Assembly (NCBI RefSeq): GCF_033118175.1
Contig: NC_083681.1
Coordinates: 14,898,001 to 14,962,000, forward strand
Reading direction: 5' to 3'
Source: Dama dama
Taxonomy: Eukaryota > Chordata > Mammalia > Artiodactyla > Cervidae
Length of the DNA: 64,000 nucleotides
How positions within the stretch are numbered: the stretch's first letter is position 1; every line of letters begins with the position of its first letter. The notes under the pieces were generated by a model. The model was given only the letters and a program-made list of their open reading frames with translations, ran no database searches and was not told where the DNA came from. A program made the position numbers and the translations under genes. Shown here in pieces: positions 20,641-32,685 of the stretch.

Positions 20641-21760
20641 AGCAAACAAATCATGAATAAAATGAGGGGACAGTGAGAGAAAATATATGCAAATCACACA
20701 TCTGATAATGGTTCAAAAACTATAAGAAACTCATAAAACTCAAAAAAAAATTAAATAAACCAATTAAAAATGAGCAAAGAACCTGAGTAGACATCCTTCC
20801 AAATAAGATAATCAAATGACCACGATATACATGAAAAAATGTTCAATGTCACTAATCATTAGGAAAATGCAAATTAAAATCACAATCTGTTAGAATGGCT
20901 ATTATCAAAAAACAGGAGATAACAAATTTTGGCAACAATGTGGAGAGAAGGAATCCTTGTGCACTGTTGGTGAGAACCTAAACTGGTACAATCACCATAG
21001 AAAACATTATGGAGGTTCTTAAAAAAATTAAAAGTAGATGTTCCATATGATCCAGGAAATCCTCTTTGAGGTACACATCCAGAGGAATTGAAATCATTAT
21101 TTCAAAGGGATATCTGCACTCTTATGTTCATTGCAACATTATTTGTGGAAGGTGTGGAACAACCTAAGCGTCCCTTGACATATGAATGGAAAAGAAAAAT
21201 TTACTCCAATAAAAAATTTTTAAAATACTTCATATATACAATGAAATACTACTCAGACATAAAATAGAAGGAAATTCTGCTATTTGCAACATTATGGATG
21301 AAACTTGAGAGTATTATGCCATACGAAATAAGTCAGCTAAAGAACCACAAATACTATAAGATCTCTCTTAAAAACATAATAATTGTTAAAAAAAAAAAAC
21401 TCATGAAAACAGATCAGATTATGGTTGACAGAGGTAGAGGTGGGAGGTAGGGAAACTGGGTGAAGATGGTCAAAAGATACAAACTCCCAGTCAGATAAAT
21501 AAATTCTGGAGATGACTAAACTTAACAATTCTGTATTGCATATTTGAAATTTACTAGATGAGTAAATCTTAAAAATTCTCATCATGGGGGGAAAATGTTA
21601 ACTAGATGAGGTGATGGGTATTAAGTAAATTTATTGTGGTAATCAGTTTTCAATATATACATGTCAAATCATTATTAAATCATGTTGTATATTAAATCTA
21701 TACAATGTTATATATCAACTATATCTCAATAAAATTAGGAAAAATGAAATAAAAAAAGAA
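20641..21760 (+). mobile_element. LINE-1 ORF2 end and 3' UTR, sense segment
   Basis: 'TATGCAAATCACACATCTGA', 'AATGTTCAATGTCACTAATC', 'GCACTGTTGGTGAGAACCTA', 'CAATGAAATACTACTCAGAC', and a 3' terminus 'ATATCTCAATAAAATTAGGA' before an A-rich tail. It follows the antisense 18975-20640 piece head to head. Confidence 0.75.
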
Positions 21761-22215
21761 AAGTAAATATTCCAGCTATGTAACCTGAAAACCCCTATGA
21801 AAATACTAGAAAAAAATTATCTTAAGGTATGACTAAATTATTTAAGGCTTATTACTTTTAAGTTTAATTTTTATCTCTAAATTATATTAATAGTTGAGAG
21901 AAATTCAGAGTTGTAAGTATCACTTATGTGATTAAAAAGAGAAACAAAGCAAGTTGTATGTATGCGTCCTAACAAGAAAATTAAAAGAAATGAGGAAAAA
22001 TAAAGAAAGTTTTATAAAAAGAATAAAGCAATTAATAAAAAAGACAAGAAGAAACAAAAAGTATCAACTGCAGAAATACGATTGCTTAAAAGAAAAAAGG
22101 GGAATTTATAAACAAATTATTAAACTTAGTAGGAGAAATCATTGTTTGCCAGATACACAAACAAGAATCAAATAAAATGTTTAAATAGTATAAAAAATAA
22201 AGTATTCTTTATAGT
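21761..22215. other. Unassigned A-rich stretch
   Basis: Strongly A-rich plus strand between the L1 tail and a BovB. The 73-codon frame at 21954-22175 is all K, R, N, Q and I, as expected from composition; I do not call it a gene. Confidence 0.5.
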
Positions 22216-23140
22216 AGAACTCTCACATCCATACATGACCACTGGAAAAACCATAGCCTTGACTAGGCAAACCTCTGTTGGCAAAGTAATGTCTCTGCTT
22301 TTTAATATGCTGCCTAGGTTGGTCATAACTTTCCCTCCAAAGAGTATGCATCTTTTTAATTTCATGGCTGCAATCACCATCTGCAGTAATTTTGGAGCCC
22401 AGAAAAAGTCTGACACTGTTTACACTGTTTCCCGATCTATTTACCATGAAGTGACGGGGCTGGATGCCATGATCTTAGTTTTCTGAAAGTTGAGCTTTGA
22501 GCCAACTTTTTCACTCTCCTCTTTACTTTCATCAAGAGGCTTTTTAGTTTCTCTTCACTTTCTGTCAAAAGGGTGGTGTCATCTGCATATCTGAGGTTAT
22601 TGATATTTCTCCCAGCAATTTTAATTCCAGCTTGAGCTTCCTCCAACCCAGCATTTCTCATGATGTACTCTGCATAGAAGTTAAATAAGTAGGGTGACAA
22701 TATACAGTCTTGACGTACTCCTTTTCCTATTTGGAACCAGTCTGTTGTTCTATGTCCAGTTCTAAATGTTGCTTCCTGACCTGTATACAGGTTTCTCAAG
22801 AGGCAGGTCAGGTGGTCTGGTATTCCCATCTCTCAGAATTTTCCACAGTTTGTTGTGATCCACAAGTCAAAGGCTTTGGCATAGTCAATAAAGGAGAAAT
22901 AGATGTTTTTCTGGAACTCTCTTGTTTTTTCGATGATCCAGTGGATGTTGGCAATTTAATCTCAGGTTCCTCTACCTTTTCTAAAATCAGCTTGAATATC
23001 TGGAACTTCACGGTTCATGTATTGCTGAAGCCTGGGTGGAGAATTCTAAGCATTACTTTACAAGCAACTGTGCGGTAGTTTGAGCATTCTTTGGCATTGC
23101 CTTTCTTTGGGATTGGAATGAAAGCTGATGTCAATTCTTG
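22216..23140 (-). mobile_element. BovB, RT domain and part of C-terminal domain
   Basis: The plus strand is the complement of BovB from 'CTCACATCCATACATGACCA' rightwards through the RT to 'GGATTGGAATGAAAGCTGAT'. It is truncated at both ends, with no 3' UTR. The RT part is in several minus-strand frames. Confidence 0.9.
22437..22829 (-). pseudogene. BovB reverse transcriptase fragment with YADD box
   Basis: A 130-codon minus-strand frame, the best preserved RT palm in the window. It begins MGIPDHLTCLLRNLYTGQEA and contains GKGVRQDCILSPYLFNFYAE (the family usually has a glycine where D follows RQ). YADD is encoded at 22578-22589, then LLTESEEKLKSLLMKVK. The remaining N-terminal RT text (22840-23135) is in another frame, so the ORF is broken. 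Confidence 0.85.
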
Positions 23141-23211
23141 CAAATTAACCTATAGAATGCTAATCAAAACCCAGTCAGTTTCTTGTAGAATTGTTGATTT
23201 TAAAATTTATA

Positions 23212-23372
23212 TGGGCTGATTTCCTTTAAAATTGGCTGGTTGAATCTCTTTGCAGTCCAAGGCACTCTCAAGAGTCTTCTCCAACACCACAGTTGAAAAG
23301 CACTAATTCTTTGGTGCTCAGCTTTCTTTATAGTCCAACTCCCACATCCATACATAACTACTGGAAAAACTA
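23212..23372 (-). mobile_element. BovB internal fragment
   Basis: 'GGGCTGATTTCCTTTAAAAT', 'GGCACTCTCAAGAGTCTTCT' and 'CTCCCACATCCATACATAAC' are the complement of the BovB C-terminal domain. In an intact BovB this block would sit just left of 22216; here it is on the far side, so it is displaced or a second insertion. Confidence 0.85.
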
Positions 23373-24185
23373 GGGGCATCGTTTGGTACTAAAGACATAG
23401 TGGTAGATGGGACCTGGCTCATGTTATCAAGCAGCTTATTCTATACTGGATCTACTCTAGGGAAAATAGAATTCCATTGTATAGGTTAGCAAATGCAGTC
23501 TTGGGAAGGTTCATTGCATTGTCCAATAGCAGCAGTAAATGATATTGTCAGAATTAAAACACAATTTCTGCCACTGTAAACTCTATGTAAACTAGCCCTA
23601 TTTTTAACAACAACAAAATAAATTCCTCAAAGTAATTAAGATTAAAAGTAATAAAATAATAATGAAATTCTTGTGGTTTTTATACAACTGGGTCAAATCA
23701 GAATATCTCTTTTTACAGCTTATGAAAAGTCTTAGAGGAATACATGTAAAATAAAAATAAAAACCTGAGTTTTCCTTTCATAAAACTGAAAACATATCAA
23801 AGTTTTCCACACTCTAAAATACATACTGTTTTCACTGGCCACATGTATGCAATGTAACTTCCTTTTCCCTTAAGTAACTATGTTCAAACAATTACCAAAT
23901 ATTTTTAAAAGGTTACAATTAAAAAATAGTTCCACTATTGAAGAAAACAGGTGAAACCATTCTTTTATTTTCTTTAATCTGTTTAATTTTAAAACTGGAA
24001 GAAATTGTTATTTTGTTGTAAAGGTCATTCAAGGATTAGAGGCTGGAGTTGAAATTTAGAAGTTTCTTCCAACTCTGACTCTAAGACTTTAATGACATCT
24101 TTCTAAAGGCATTGGATAAGGACTTTGCTACAATAGCTAGTCCAAGATATCACAGCTGGAAATACTGCCTTGCATTTTTTGGCTA
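23373..24185. other. Unassigned
   Basis: No family or coding signal recognised. Ends at a T-rich run that begins an L1 3' end. Confidence 0.5.
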
Positions 24186-24500
24186 GTTTTTTTTTTTTTT
24201 TTGAGTATAGTTGATTTATCATATTGTGTTAGTTTCAAGTGTTCAGCAAAGTGAATCACCTGAATGTACACACTTCAGGTGTACATAAAAGTGATACATT
24301 GACATATATCCACTGTTTTTTAAATTGTTTTCCCACGTAGGTCCATAGACAGTACTGAATAGAGACCCATGCGCTATACATTAGGTGCTTACTAGTTGCC
24401 TATTTTACATATAGTAGTGTGTATATGTTAATCCCAATCTCCCAATTTATCCCTCCTATGCCGTATAATGCAGTTGCTTTATTTGTACTCTCCAAGAAAA
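24186..24500 (-). mobile_element. LINE-1 3' UTR fragment
   Basis: A T-run (the tail), then 'GAGTATAGTTGATTTATCAT', 'GTGTTAGTTTCAAGTGTTCA', 'TAGTGTGTATATGTTAATCC', 'ATCTCCCAATTTATCCCTCC', the complement of an artiodactyl L1 3' UTR. Confidence 0.75.
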
Positions 24501-24699
24501 ATCACTTGGTAGTTATAGAATGTCTTGAGTCTCATAGTCCCCTAGATATGAATGCACTAATTTGAAGCTACATTGAGATAGAGAAGCAAGGGTAGAGGGC
24601 AAATAGAGAAAGTAGGGAAAATTAGATCATTCTTTGGGTATCAAAAAAAGTTTGGTGTTGGGGTCTATAATCTTCCCTGAACTAGATCTATGGCTTTTG

Positions 24700-24865
24700 A
24701 CAAGCTTACCCAAATTTACTGTTCTCTGTTTTCTCATTTGTAAATTGAAATAATACCTACCTTATCTACCAGAACAGTTTACTACTAGGATTGGAAGAGC
24801 TAATTTCTACAAATGAATTTTTAATTCATATAAAGTTCCCAATATGCATCAGAAAGGTCATTATA
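24700..24865 (+). repeat. MIR SINE fragment
   Basis: 'TTTTCTCATTTGTAAATTGA' followed by 'AATAATACCTACCTTATCTA', 'CAGAAAGGTCATTATAATAA'. The order matches the MIR right half (..TTTCCTCATCTGTAAAATGG..AATAGTACCTACCTCATAGG..). Confidence 0.65.
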
Positions 24866-24944
24866 ATAATATTGAAGACTTAAATAACTTTTTGTCCTTT
24901 TAAGTAAATTAAGGTGTGTGAAAATTCTGTCATTCTTTCATGAA

Positions 24945-25440
24945 AAAATGTGCATCTTATCAGCAAATACAATTGAGTACTTGTAGTATGTCGGGTTCTT
25001 ATGGAAGACACTGGAAATGCATAAAACACAAAAGAATGGTTTCTTGAACTCAGCATCTAACATGTGAGAGAGATGAGACAGCAGATAATAATTGAAACAG
25101 TTTGCTAAATTCACTGGTTGCTTTAGAAGCACTTAAAAGTAGGAGACTTCACATAAGAGGTGATATTTGAGATGTCTCTTAAAGAAAAAAGAGTTTGGGG
25201 CAGACATAGAAATAGAGAAAGGCCAGATCAGTTTCAGAAAACTTTATATGTAAAAAGGCATGTGGCAAGAAAGATGTACTATGTGCTAAAGAAAATGCAA
25301 AAGTTTAGTGGAACAAAAGGAAAAAGGAATATAAACTGGTTTTTTAATCATCTGGCAAGTTGCACAAAGAATTTGGAACTTTATATTGAAATGATGCATT
25401 GTTTACTGAACAATTCTGAAGAAAGAAGTGAAAACTAGGC
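24945..25440 (+). repeat. Ancient dispersed repeat, family not named
   Basis: 'TTGAGTACTTGTAGTATGTC.. GGAAGACACTGGAAATGCAT' and later 'AGAGGTGATATTTGAGATGT' follow the order of a common old mammalian repeat (..GAGCACCTACTATGTGCCAGGC..GGTGACATTTGAGC..). Similar text occurs at 41755-42150, 46150-46600 and 60030-60500. I cannot assign the family. Confidence 0.4.
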
Positions 25441-25978
25441 TTGTATTTTTAGTAATGGTGCTCTATATGCATGAGAAAGGATCAGTTGTGTAGGAAAAAA
25501 CTTAGAATTTTAAAATCAGTGAAAAGGCTACTGCAATAAATGAAGTGCAATCTAATGAAGAACTAAAGCAAGGTACTGGCATTGAGAGTAAAGAGAAGAA
25601 GTAAGATTATAGAATAATCAGGAAGAGGAGAATCAATAGGTACTAATGGATTGAGGAAAGGGAAGAGTCAAGGATGGTGCAAAACCAATGATAAAAAGGA
25701 TAAATGAATATGCTTGAACCCAGCTTGATAAACCATGTTTAACGTATGGATCATTTAAAACCTAAATCCAACTAAATGCACTGTGATAGTATGTATTTTT
25801 GTTCCAATGATAACTTCTACTTCCTTGTCACTGCAGATTAGTTTATCCATGTTCATTAAAATCTTCCTGCCCTGATCCTACTATATTCAGTGTAGTTGAT
25901 GCTTTTATTGTCCTAGTCTACTTCATTCCTCATCTTTTCCTATCCTGTGACTTCTAAAGATTTACTTACTGGAGTTTT
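25441..25978. other. Unassigned
   Basis: No repeat family or coding signal recognised. Confidence 0.45.
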
Positions 25979-26285
25979 CTTTTTTTTTTTTTTTAATTTC
26001 TATTACACATGTACAAATAATTTTAAAAACAAGTTTAAAAATAAAAGATGTTGGTTTTTGCAAAGAAACATTTCTGAAAAAAGTCAGTTCTGCCACACTG
26101 TTCAAGCAATGGCTCCTTTGCTACCCATGGAATCAGATTTGTTCTCTACATTTTTGACATATAGCACCTCCTTGAAAGGGGTTTTATTTTGCACCCTGAG
26201 TTGTGGCAGGAAAAGAATTTCCAGTTTAAGCTTGACCTTTAAAAATCTCTGCTGTATAATAACCATCCTTAACACCATGATTTAG
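25979..26285 (-). pseudogene. Possible retrocopy remnant with A-tail
   Basis: On the minus strand a 58-codon frame runs from about 26279 to 26104, ending ..NVENKSDSMGSKGAIA and a stop. Then come about 105 bases of AT-rich 3' UTR-like text and an A-run of about 16 (the T-run at 25979-25995 on the plus strand). That layout is what a 5'-truncated processed transcript leaves behind. I do not recognise the protein, see no AATAAA near the tail, and found no target-site duplication. It could be chance or an unknown repeat. Confidence 0.3.
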
Positions 26286-26569
26286 CCAATGATGTGATGT
26301 CAAATGTTCTCTCCAGGTGCAGCATTTTGGAATGTTAAAACTTAACAGATTCACTTTGTATGTCAAGGTGGCAGTATTATTAACATTATTTTGTTATGGT
26401 TAGCTTCTGACACAGAGGTACTTTACATAATTAACAAAAATCAATATGTTTAATATTACATTCTGTTAACTTTTTTCAATACAATTTAATAGCTTGATAA
26501 AATGACCAGCACATAGTGTGTGATAAATAATATTAATTAATTACTTAATATCTTATAAAGACATTGGGA

Positions 26570-27275
26570 GAATGAAAAAGTTGGCTTAAATTTAACATTA
26601 AAAAAACAAATCATTACATCTGGTCTCATTACTTCTTAGCAAATAGAAGGGGAAAATGTGGGGAAAGGGACAGATTTTGTTTTCTTGGTTTCCAAAATCA
26701 CTGTAGATGGTGACTGCATCCATGAAATTAAAAGATGCTTGCTCTTTGGAAGAAAAGCTATGACCAAACTAGAACACATATTAAAAAGCAGAGACATCAC
26801 TTTGCCAGCAAAGGTACATGTAGTCAAGGCTACTGTTTTCCTAGTAGTCATGTATGAATGTGAGTGTTGGACCATAAAGAAGACTGAGCACCAAAGAATT
26901 GACTCTTTTGAACTGCAAGGCTAGGGAGAAGACTCTTAAGAGTCCCTTGGACATCAAGGAGATCAAACCAGTCAGTCCTAAAGGAAATTAACCCTGAATA
27001 TTCATTGGAAGGACTGATGCTTAAGCTAAAGCTCCAATACTTTGGCCACCAGATGCAAACAGCCGACTCTTTGGAAAAGACCCTGATGCTGGGAAAGATA
27101 GAGGGTAGGAGATGAAGGGGATGACAGAGGATGAGATGGTTGGATGGCATCACCGCTTCAATGGACATGAGTTTAAGCAAACTTCAGGAGACAGTGAAGG
27201 ACAGGAAACCCTGGTGTGCTGCAGGCCATGGGGTCACAAAAGTCGGACAAGACTCAGTGACTGAACAACAACAAA
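26570..27275 (+). mobile_element. BovB C-terminal domain and 3' end
   Basis: From 'AAAAAGTTGGCTTAAATTTA' through 'TTAAAAGATGCTTGCTCTTT', 'TTCATTGGAAGGACTGATGC' and 'GGATGAGATGGTTGGATGGC' to the terminus 'GACTGAACAACAACAAA'. It is 5'-truncated just after the RT. A coding remnant at 26658-26924 is open (FLVSKITVDGDCIHEIKRCL) but stops soon after. Confidence 0.9.
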
Positions 27276-28008
27276 AGCGATTGGTCATTTTTATTCAGGT
27301 AATTGAAATGTTTCTGTATGACACTGTTTAGACAATTTTAAAATCTTAGGGTTGTTTAACAGTCATAGTTCTTCTTGATAGACAGCAACTATGGTTGTCG
27401 AGCAATGCCCAGGGAAGGCTTAGCAAAGGAGAAGGAACCAGGGCGGGTCTAGGATGTGTCAGCAGGAGGAGTATCCCATCATTCTGCATAACTCCTGCAC
27501 TGTGAAGCTTTGCCATTGCCTGACACAGCCACTGCCAATGGACACCACCGGAGTACCCCAGGCTGCTACTGCAGGCTACCCACACATTTCATTCATTTCC
27601 TTCCCCTTTGTATCGCTCACTCAGTTATAAAAGATAACTCTTTGGGAAGAACTTAGCTGATTGAACACAGGTCAATTTCAGGATTTCTCTTCTGGGGATC
27701 TCTGGTGGTACTGGGGCATTGCATCCCACCACAATACACAGTAAATAGGACCACGTGAATGGGAAGAAGATGGTACTTTAGAAAGTAAGGAGATAGTATG
27801 CTTGGGAGACAGTAGTGATAGGTTGTTTTATTAGTGAACAGGTAGAGTTGTAAGCAATTCACAGGAATTTGAGCAATCACTAAAGCTTATAACTTTTATT
27901 ATACTACTTGTCATAGTGGTTTATATTAAGGTATGTCTGTCTCCTCAAATGAGTTCCTTCAGGTGAGGGAAGATACATGAATTATTTAAAAGGTGATTTT
28001 AATTATAG
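27276..28008. other. Unassigned, between two BovB copies
   Basis: The middle (27360-27600) is richer in G+C than its surroundings but has no family signature I know. The last 12 bases (27997-28008) are one arm of the target duplication of the next BovB. Confidence 0.45.
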
Positions 28009-28491
28009 TAACAAAGGTCCCTCTAGTCAAGGCGATGGTTTTTCCACTGGTTGTGTATGGATGTGAGAGTTGGACTATAAAGAAAGCTGAGCACCAAATA
28101 ATTGATGCTTTTGAACTGTGGTGTTGGAGAAGACTCTTGAGAGTCCCTTGGACTGCAAGGAGATCCAACCAGTCCATCCTGAAGGAGATCAGTCCTGGGT
28201 GTTCATTGGAAGGACTGATGCTGAAGCTGAAACTCCAATACTTTGGCCACCTCATGTGAAGAGTTGACTCATTGGAAAAGACCCTGATGCTGGGAAAGAT
28301 TGATGGCAGGAGGAGAAGGGGATGACAGAGGATGAGATGGTTGGATGGCATCACCGACTCGATGGACATGGGTTTGGGTGGACTCTGGGAGTTGGTGATG
28401 GACAGGGAGGCCTGGTGTGCTGCGGTTCATGGAGTCACAAAGAGTCAGACACGACTGAGCGACTGAACTGAACTGAACTGAACTGAACTAG
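28009..28491 (+). mobile_element. Young BovB 3' end with target duplication
   Basis: Starts in 'AACAAAGGTCCCTCTAGTCA' and ends 'GAGCGACTGAACTGAACTGA' with five TGAAC units, the BovB 3' tail. Flanks TTTTAATTATAG (27997-28008) and TTTTAATTAGAG (28492-28503) match 11 of 12. Little divergence from the family, so a recent insertion. A 5' remnant frame (28020-28259) ends MLKLKLQYFGHLM. Confidence 0.9.
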
Positions 28492-28503
28492 TTTTAATTA
28501 GAG

Positions 28504-28879
28504 ATAAACACAATGAAATAGTACTCAGTCATAAAAAACAATAAAATTCTGCCACTGACTGCAACATGAAGAGTATTACGCTTACTGAAATAAGTCAGAC
28601 AGAGAAACACAAATACTGTATAATATCACTTAAATGTGTAATCTAATAAATAACACAAATGAATGTACATGCAAAATGTAAACAGCTTCACAAATATAAA
28701 AGACGAATTCATGGTTACCCAAGGGGAGAGTTATGAGAGGAGGGTCAAATTAAGGGTATGAGATTAAGAGATACAAACCACTACATTTAAAGTAGGTAAG
28801 CAATGAAGATATATTGTACAGCACAGAGAATTATAGCCATTATCTTGTAGTAATTTTTAACAGAACATAATCTATTAAA
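28504..28879 (+). mobile_element. LINE-1 3' UTR, left part
   Basis: 'GTACTCAGTCATAAAAAACA', 'TACTGAAATAAGTCAGACAG', 'TGTACAGCACAGAGAATTAT'. The element is cut by a Bov-tA at about 28880 and resumes at 29088. Confidence 0.75.
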
Positions 28880-29087
28880 GGGCTTCCCTGGTGGTTCAGA
28901 TGGTAAAGAGTCTGCCTGCAATGCGGGAGACCTGGATTCGATCTCTGGGTTGGGAAGATCCCCTGGAGGAGAGCAGCAACCTTCTCTAGTATTCCTGCCT
29001 GGGGAATCCCATGGACCGAGGAGCCTGGTGGGCTGCAGTCCATGGGGTCACAAAGAGTGGGACACAACTGAGAGACTAAGCACTGCA
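28880..29087 (+). repeat. Bov-tA SINE inside L1 3' UTR
   Basis: A full set of Bov-tA blocks, 'GGGCTTCCCTGGTGGTTCAG' to 'GACACAACTGAGAGACTAAG'. Flanks AATCTATTAAA (28869-28879) and AATCTATAAAA (29090-29100) are a near-perfect target duplication. Confidence 0.92.
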
Positions 29088-29170
29088 CAATCTATAAAAA
29101 TTCTGAATCTCTGTTATACACCTGAAACTAATATAATACTATAAATCAACCATGCTTCAATAAAAATAAA
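29088..29170 (+). mobile_element. LINE-1 3' UTR, right part
   Basis: 'TTATACACCTGAAACTAATA' and 'AATCAACCATGCTTCAATAA' finish the L1 interrupted by the SINE. Confidence 0.75.
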
Positions 29171-30424
29171 TCAGTCTTTTTCTCCTGTATCTGATTCATA
29201 ACATGTCCTCCATTTTATGTAAGAAGTCATATATATGTGATTTTAAGATATTCTTTTGACATTTTATGTCTTTTTTTTAAGTTCCTACAGTGGTAACTCC
29301 TAATTAAAAGTTTAAAATTTTAAAATGATTTTATCTTATTTTATTTATTCCCAATAATCTATACCCCCAAATGTCTTAGGATCATAAACTTTCAGAAGTC
29401 TCAGCATGTCAACCCTATGTTGAAATTTAACCCAATGATCATATGCTCCTTGACACCAAAAAACAGATGCTTTTGTCCTCTCACTTTAATAATGTTCAGG
29501 CTAGACCTTTGGTTGTCTTTTAATTGCTATTTTTAATATAAATGTATTATGCTTACCTCTTTAGTAATCCTTCTGATAAGTTGTTGCTTTGTATTTATGT
29601 TCTGCATAAAAATGAACAGTAGGATTCAAATCATACTTGTGATTTGAATTACAAATTCAGCCAAAAATTCAATTATGTAAATTGGGAAACAAATGCCAGT
29701 GAAAAGAAAGCTAAGGGCTCAATGTTCCTTAACTCAGATAGGGGATGAAGAGGGGAGGGGCTGTAAATGAGAAGAGGAAAAACATTTTGCTGTAGCATGG
29801 AGGAGAAGAAATATTTTCTTTTTTGCATTCAGTCTTGCAGTAATAAAGATCATCATCTACCTTCTATCCTAAATGTATCTGTAGCCATGATTTGAACCAT
29901 TGATCTGCATGTATGCTTTATATTCTCTAAGGTAGCTGTGCTTCACAAAAGTCCTGTTCTCTCATTTCTGTGAGTATAGATTTGTACTGCTGAACAAACA
30001 AAATAAGGCAGAAAGCAAGCAATCAATGACCCCTGGGAGGAGGGTTTAAAGGCAGACAACTGGATGATGTCTGGGCTTTGGCACACAAGCTGGAGGGTTT
30101 ATTTCTGTGAATGCACATTTCAATTTGAAAAACATCTTTGGAAAACTGGTTTTGGAAAGAAGCTAGGATGTGGTAAATTTTGATGGGGTGTTTTATTTTG
30201 TTGTAATACTGGCTTCTATGGATTCTATGGAATTCTGTGGATATACCTCAGGAGTTCCTTCAGGGGGTGTGAGCAAAGAAGGTTGGACTCAAGGAGCCTG
30301 TCACTTTACTTTAATCATCACACAATTTCTTATATCTCTTGAACACATTATTTTTTTCACTTAACTGAGGAATAGATTAGTCTGCTAAGAAACTATTTTT
30401 AAAAATCACTGGTCTAGTTCAAAT
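29171..30424. other. Unassigned
   Basis: Mostly AT-rich, with no young element and no coding frame of note. Confidence 0.5.
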
Positions 30425-30545
30425 GGATACTTCATTTTACAGCTGAACAAGGAGAGGACAAAAGAGTTAAGTTAGTAGACCAAGGACCATAGATGGCATT
30501 CACAGAGCTGAGATTAAAATCCTATTCTCCTTTCCCAGCCTATTT
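30425..30545 (-). repeat. MIR SINE fragment
   Basis: 'TTCATTTTACAGCTGAACAA', 'AAGAGTTAAGTTAGTAGACC', 'GAGCTGAGATTAAAATCCTA' match the order of the MIR complement. Confidence 0.5.
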
Positions 30546-32494
30546 GTCTACCACCAGCTCAAGATTACTTTTGTTCAATCCACTAAGTTCTGGTCATTCC
30601 ATCCATGATAGTCAACCAAAGAACACGCAGCAAGCATTTTACAAAGGGATTGTGAATTCTGAGTTACTTTAAACAATCTAAAGAAAATAATAATGGGGAT
30701 AAGTGATAACTGTAGAATTATTAAGAAGTTGCAAAAGATATATAGATATGTATAAAACACCTCTGTTAAAATAAGCATCAATGACCTCAATGAGAGGTCA
30801 GCCAATGAGAGCAAAGGGAGAGTTCTATCAAGGAAAATTTACATTTAAATATAAGGAATAATGGCTAAGTAAAAGTGTTGTACACTGAGGAAAGGGCATA
30901 GAAAGATAGGAAATCATGCTAAGTGTATTGATGTATTTCTCAATAAGGAAAGAAACTATATCAGCAACTGATTATAGTGTGTTCAGATGATATTGACAGA
31001 CAGGAATACAAGTGGCAATGCAAGTAATGTACTATCTTATCATGGCAAGAACATTGACATGTGACGGAATAGTAGACTCCCAGAATCCCTTCATTCCCTA
31101 CAGGTTAATACCTGAGGTCTCGTGTAAGAAAATTCTTAAGTGAGTTTTAATAAAGTTATCTCCAGCTATAACCATAAGACCATAAACCATTTGCCAGTGA
31201 GAGGAAGTTTATGCCTCTGCCCTCCTTATATGGCATGCATATTTTACTACTAGCTGTTGCCAGTCTGGTTTGTCTCAATAACTGATTCACCTCTCAGCCC
31301 AAGCAACCATGTCGCTCAATTTTAGTCAATCAGGCTCTGTTCATCCTGTTTTCAGGTCACATATGCTTTATTTAAAGCAGCTGTGTTGAGTCAGCTGAAA
31401 CTCAAAGCATTCAGTGAAAGCCTTAAGCGTGTGGCTACAGCTTCACATAAATACCTCTGACTTGAAGCTTTAACATAAAGTGCTGCACATACACACACAT
31501 TCAATCAGGAAACAGTTCAGAGGCACTTCTCAAGTAGATAACAGCTCTCTGTGCTGTGAATTAATACTGTAGGTCCTTATGAATAAGGCCAACTTTAGAG
31601 AAACCATATATTTTATCACAGGTCTTTTTCTCTTAAGGAAAATTATTATAAGCTAAAAAAATAACCCCAGCTAATATTTTTAAAATAAGGAGCCAAACTT
31701 TGGGTCCTTCCATATTTCTTTCACTATAACTCTGCCAAATCTAACTACAAATCTAAAAAATAGCTGGGGGAGTGAATAGACCAGAACTACTGGCCTGTAA
31801 GAGTATTCTAGTAGCTTCATGCATTGCAATTGCTAGATTTATTAACATCTCCTTGTTCTGAGAATATATATTTAAATTGAAAAGCATTGTCATGAAACTG
31901 AAAGTCTGAAAAATAATATGACATTGAAGATATACATGAGACTGGCTTTTTTGACAAAGCAATTAGGATTATCATCCTTTTAACATCACACCGGAGCATC
32001 AGTATTTGTGACAAGATTACAACACAACCAGAAGGCAAAAATCTAACAGAGTGGAAGGCAGACCCAGAGTACAGGGCTAATAGGGAAGTAACTTAATAGA
32101 AACCAAGAAGAAGAACAGCATCTAGGGACAGTGATAAATTTGATATACATCTAAAAGACAGAGATAAGAGGGGACTTTGTGGTCTTTGCACTTTGTTATT
32201 GATCTGCTTGCTGGGCTATTTAATGTGTCTGGTAATAATACATTATTTCCCCAGCTTCAGACTTAAAATGCGATAGTAAAAATTAATAGAGTAAAAACTA
32301 TTTTTCTCCTTTCTTGTGCATTTTTACTGTGCTGCATTTGTCATGGGAATAGTAAGAAGTTACACACACTAAATCACCCTCTTAAGAGCTATGATTATTA
32401 GTAATTTGAGCATCAGCAAAAGGGTGTGGATAATCCTAACAACTTAGCAGAGAGCCTTGGTGTCCTCTCTTGAATTCTAAGCATCCTTGACTGC
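30546..32494. other. Unassigned
   Basis: About 1.9 kb with no recognised repeat and no coding frame above chance. It holds an AP-1-like TGAGTCA within 'GTGTTGAGTCAGCTGAAACT' at about 31383, of unknown meaning. Confidence 0.5.
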
Positions 32495-32685
32495 ATGAAT
32501 TGTGGAATGAGCATAGGCTTTGGAGTCAGACAGACCAAGCTCAGGCAAAGCTATTTAACTTCATTAAGCTCATCATAAAATGGAATAAATAAGATGTAAC
32601 TCATAGGGCCATTGGGAACATTACAGAGATATTTCTTAACAAGCATCTGACACTCACAAAATGAAAGCCATTACTATTCTTTAAA
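32495..32685 (+). repeat. MIR SINE, nearly full length
   Basis: 'GCTTTGGAGTCAGACAGACC', 'TATTTAACTTCATTAAGCTC', 'TAACTCATAGGGCCATTGGG' and 'AGCATCTGACACTCACAAAA' cover the MIR core from left to right, about 70% like the family by eye. Confidence 0.8.

Noticed and set aside
22142..23078. Plus-strand frames of 114 and 122 codons
   Set aside because: Shadows of the BovB reverse transcriptase on the minus strand.
31370..31400. NF-E2/AP-1-like site TGAGTCAGC as a regulatory element
   Set aside because: A single short motif occurs often by chance, and nothing around it supports function.
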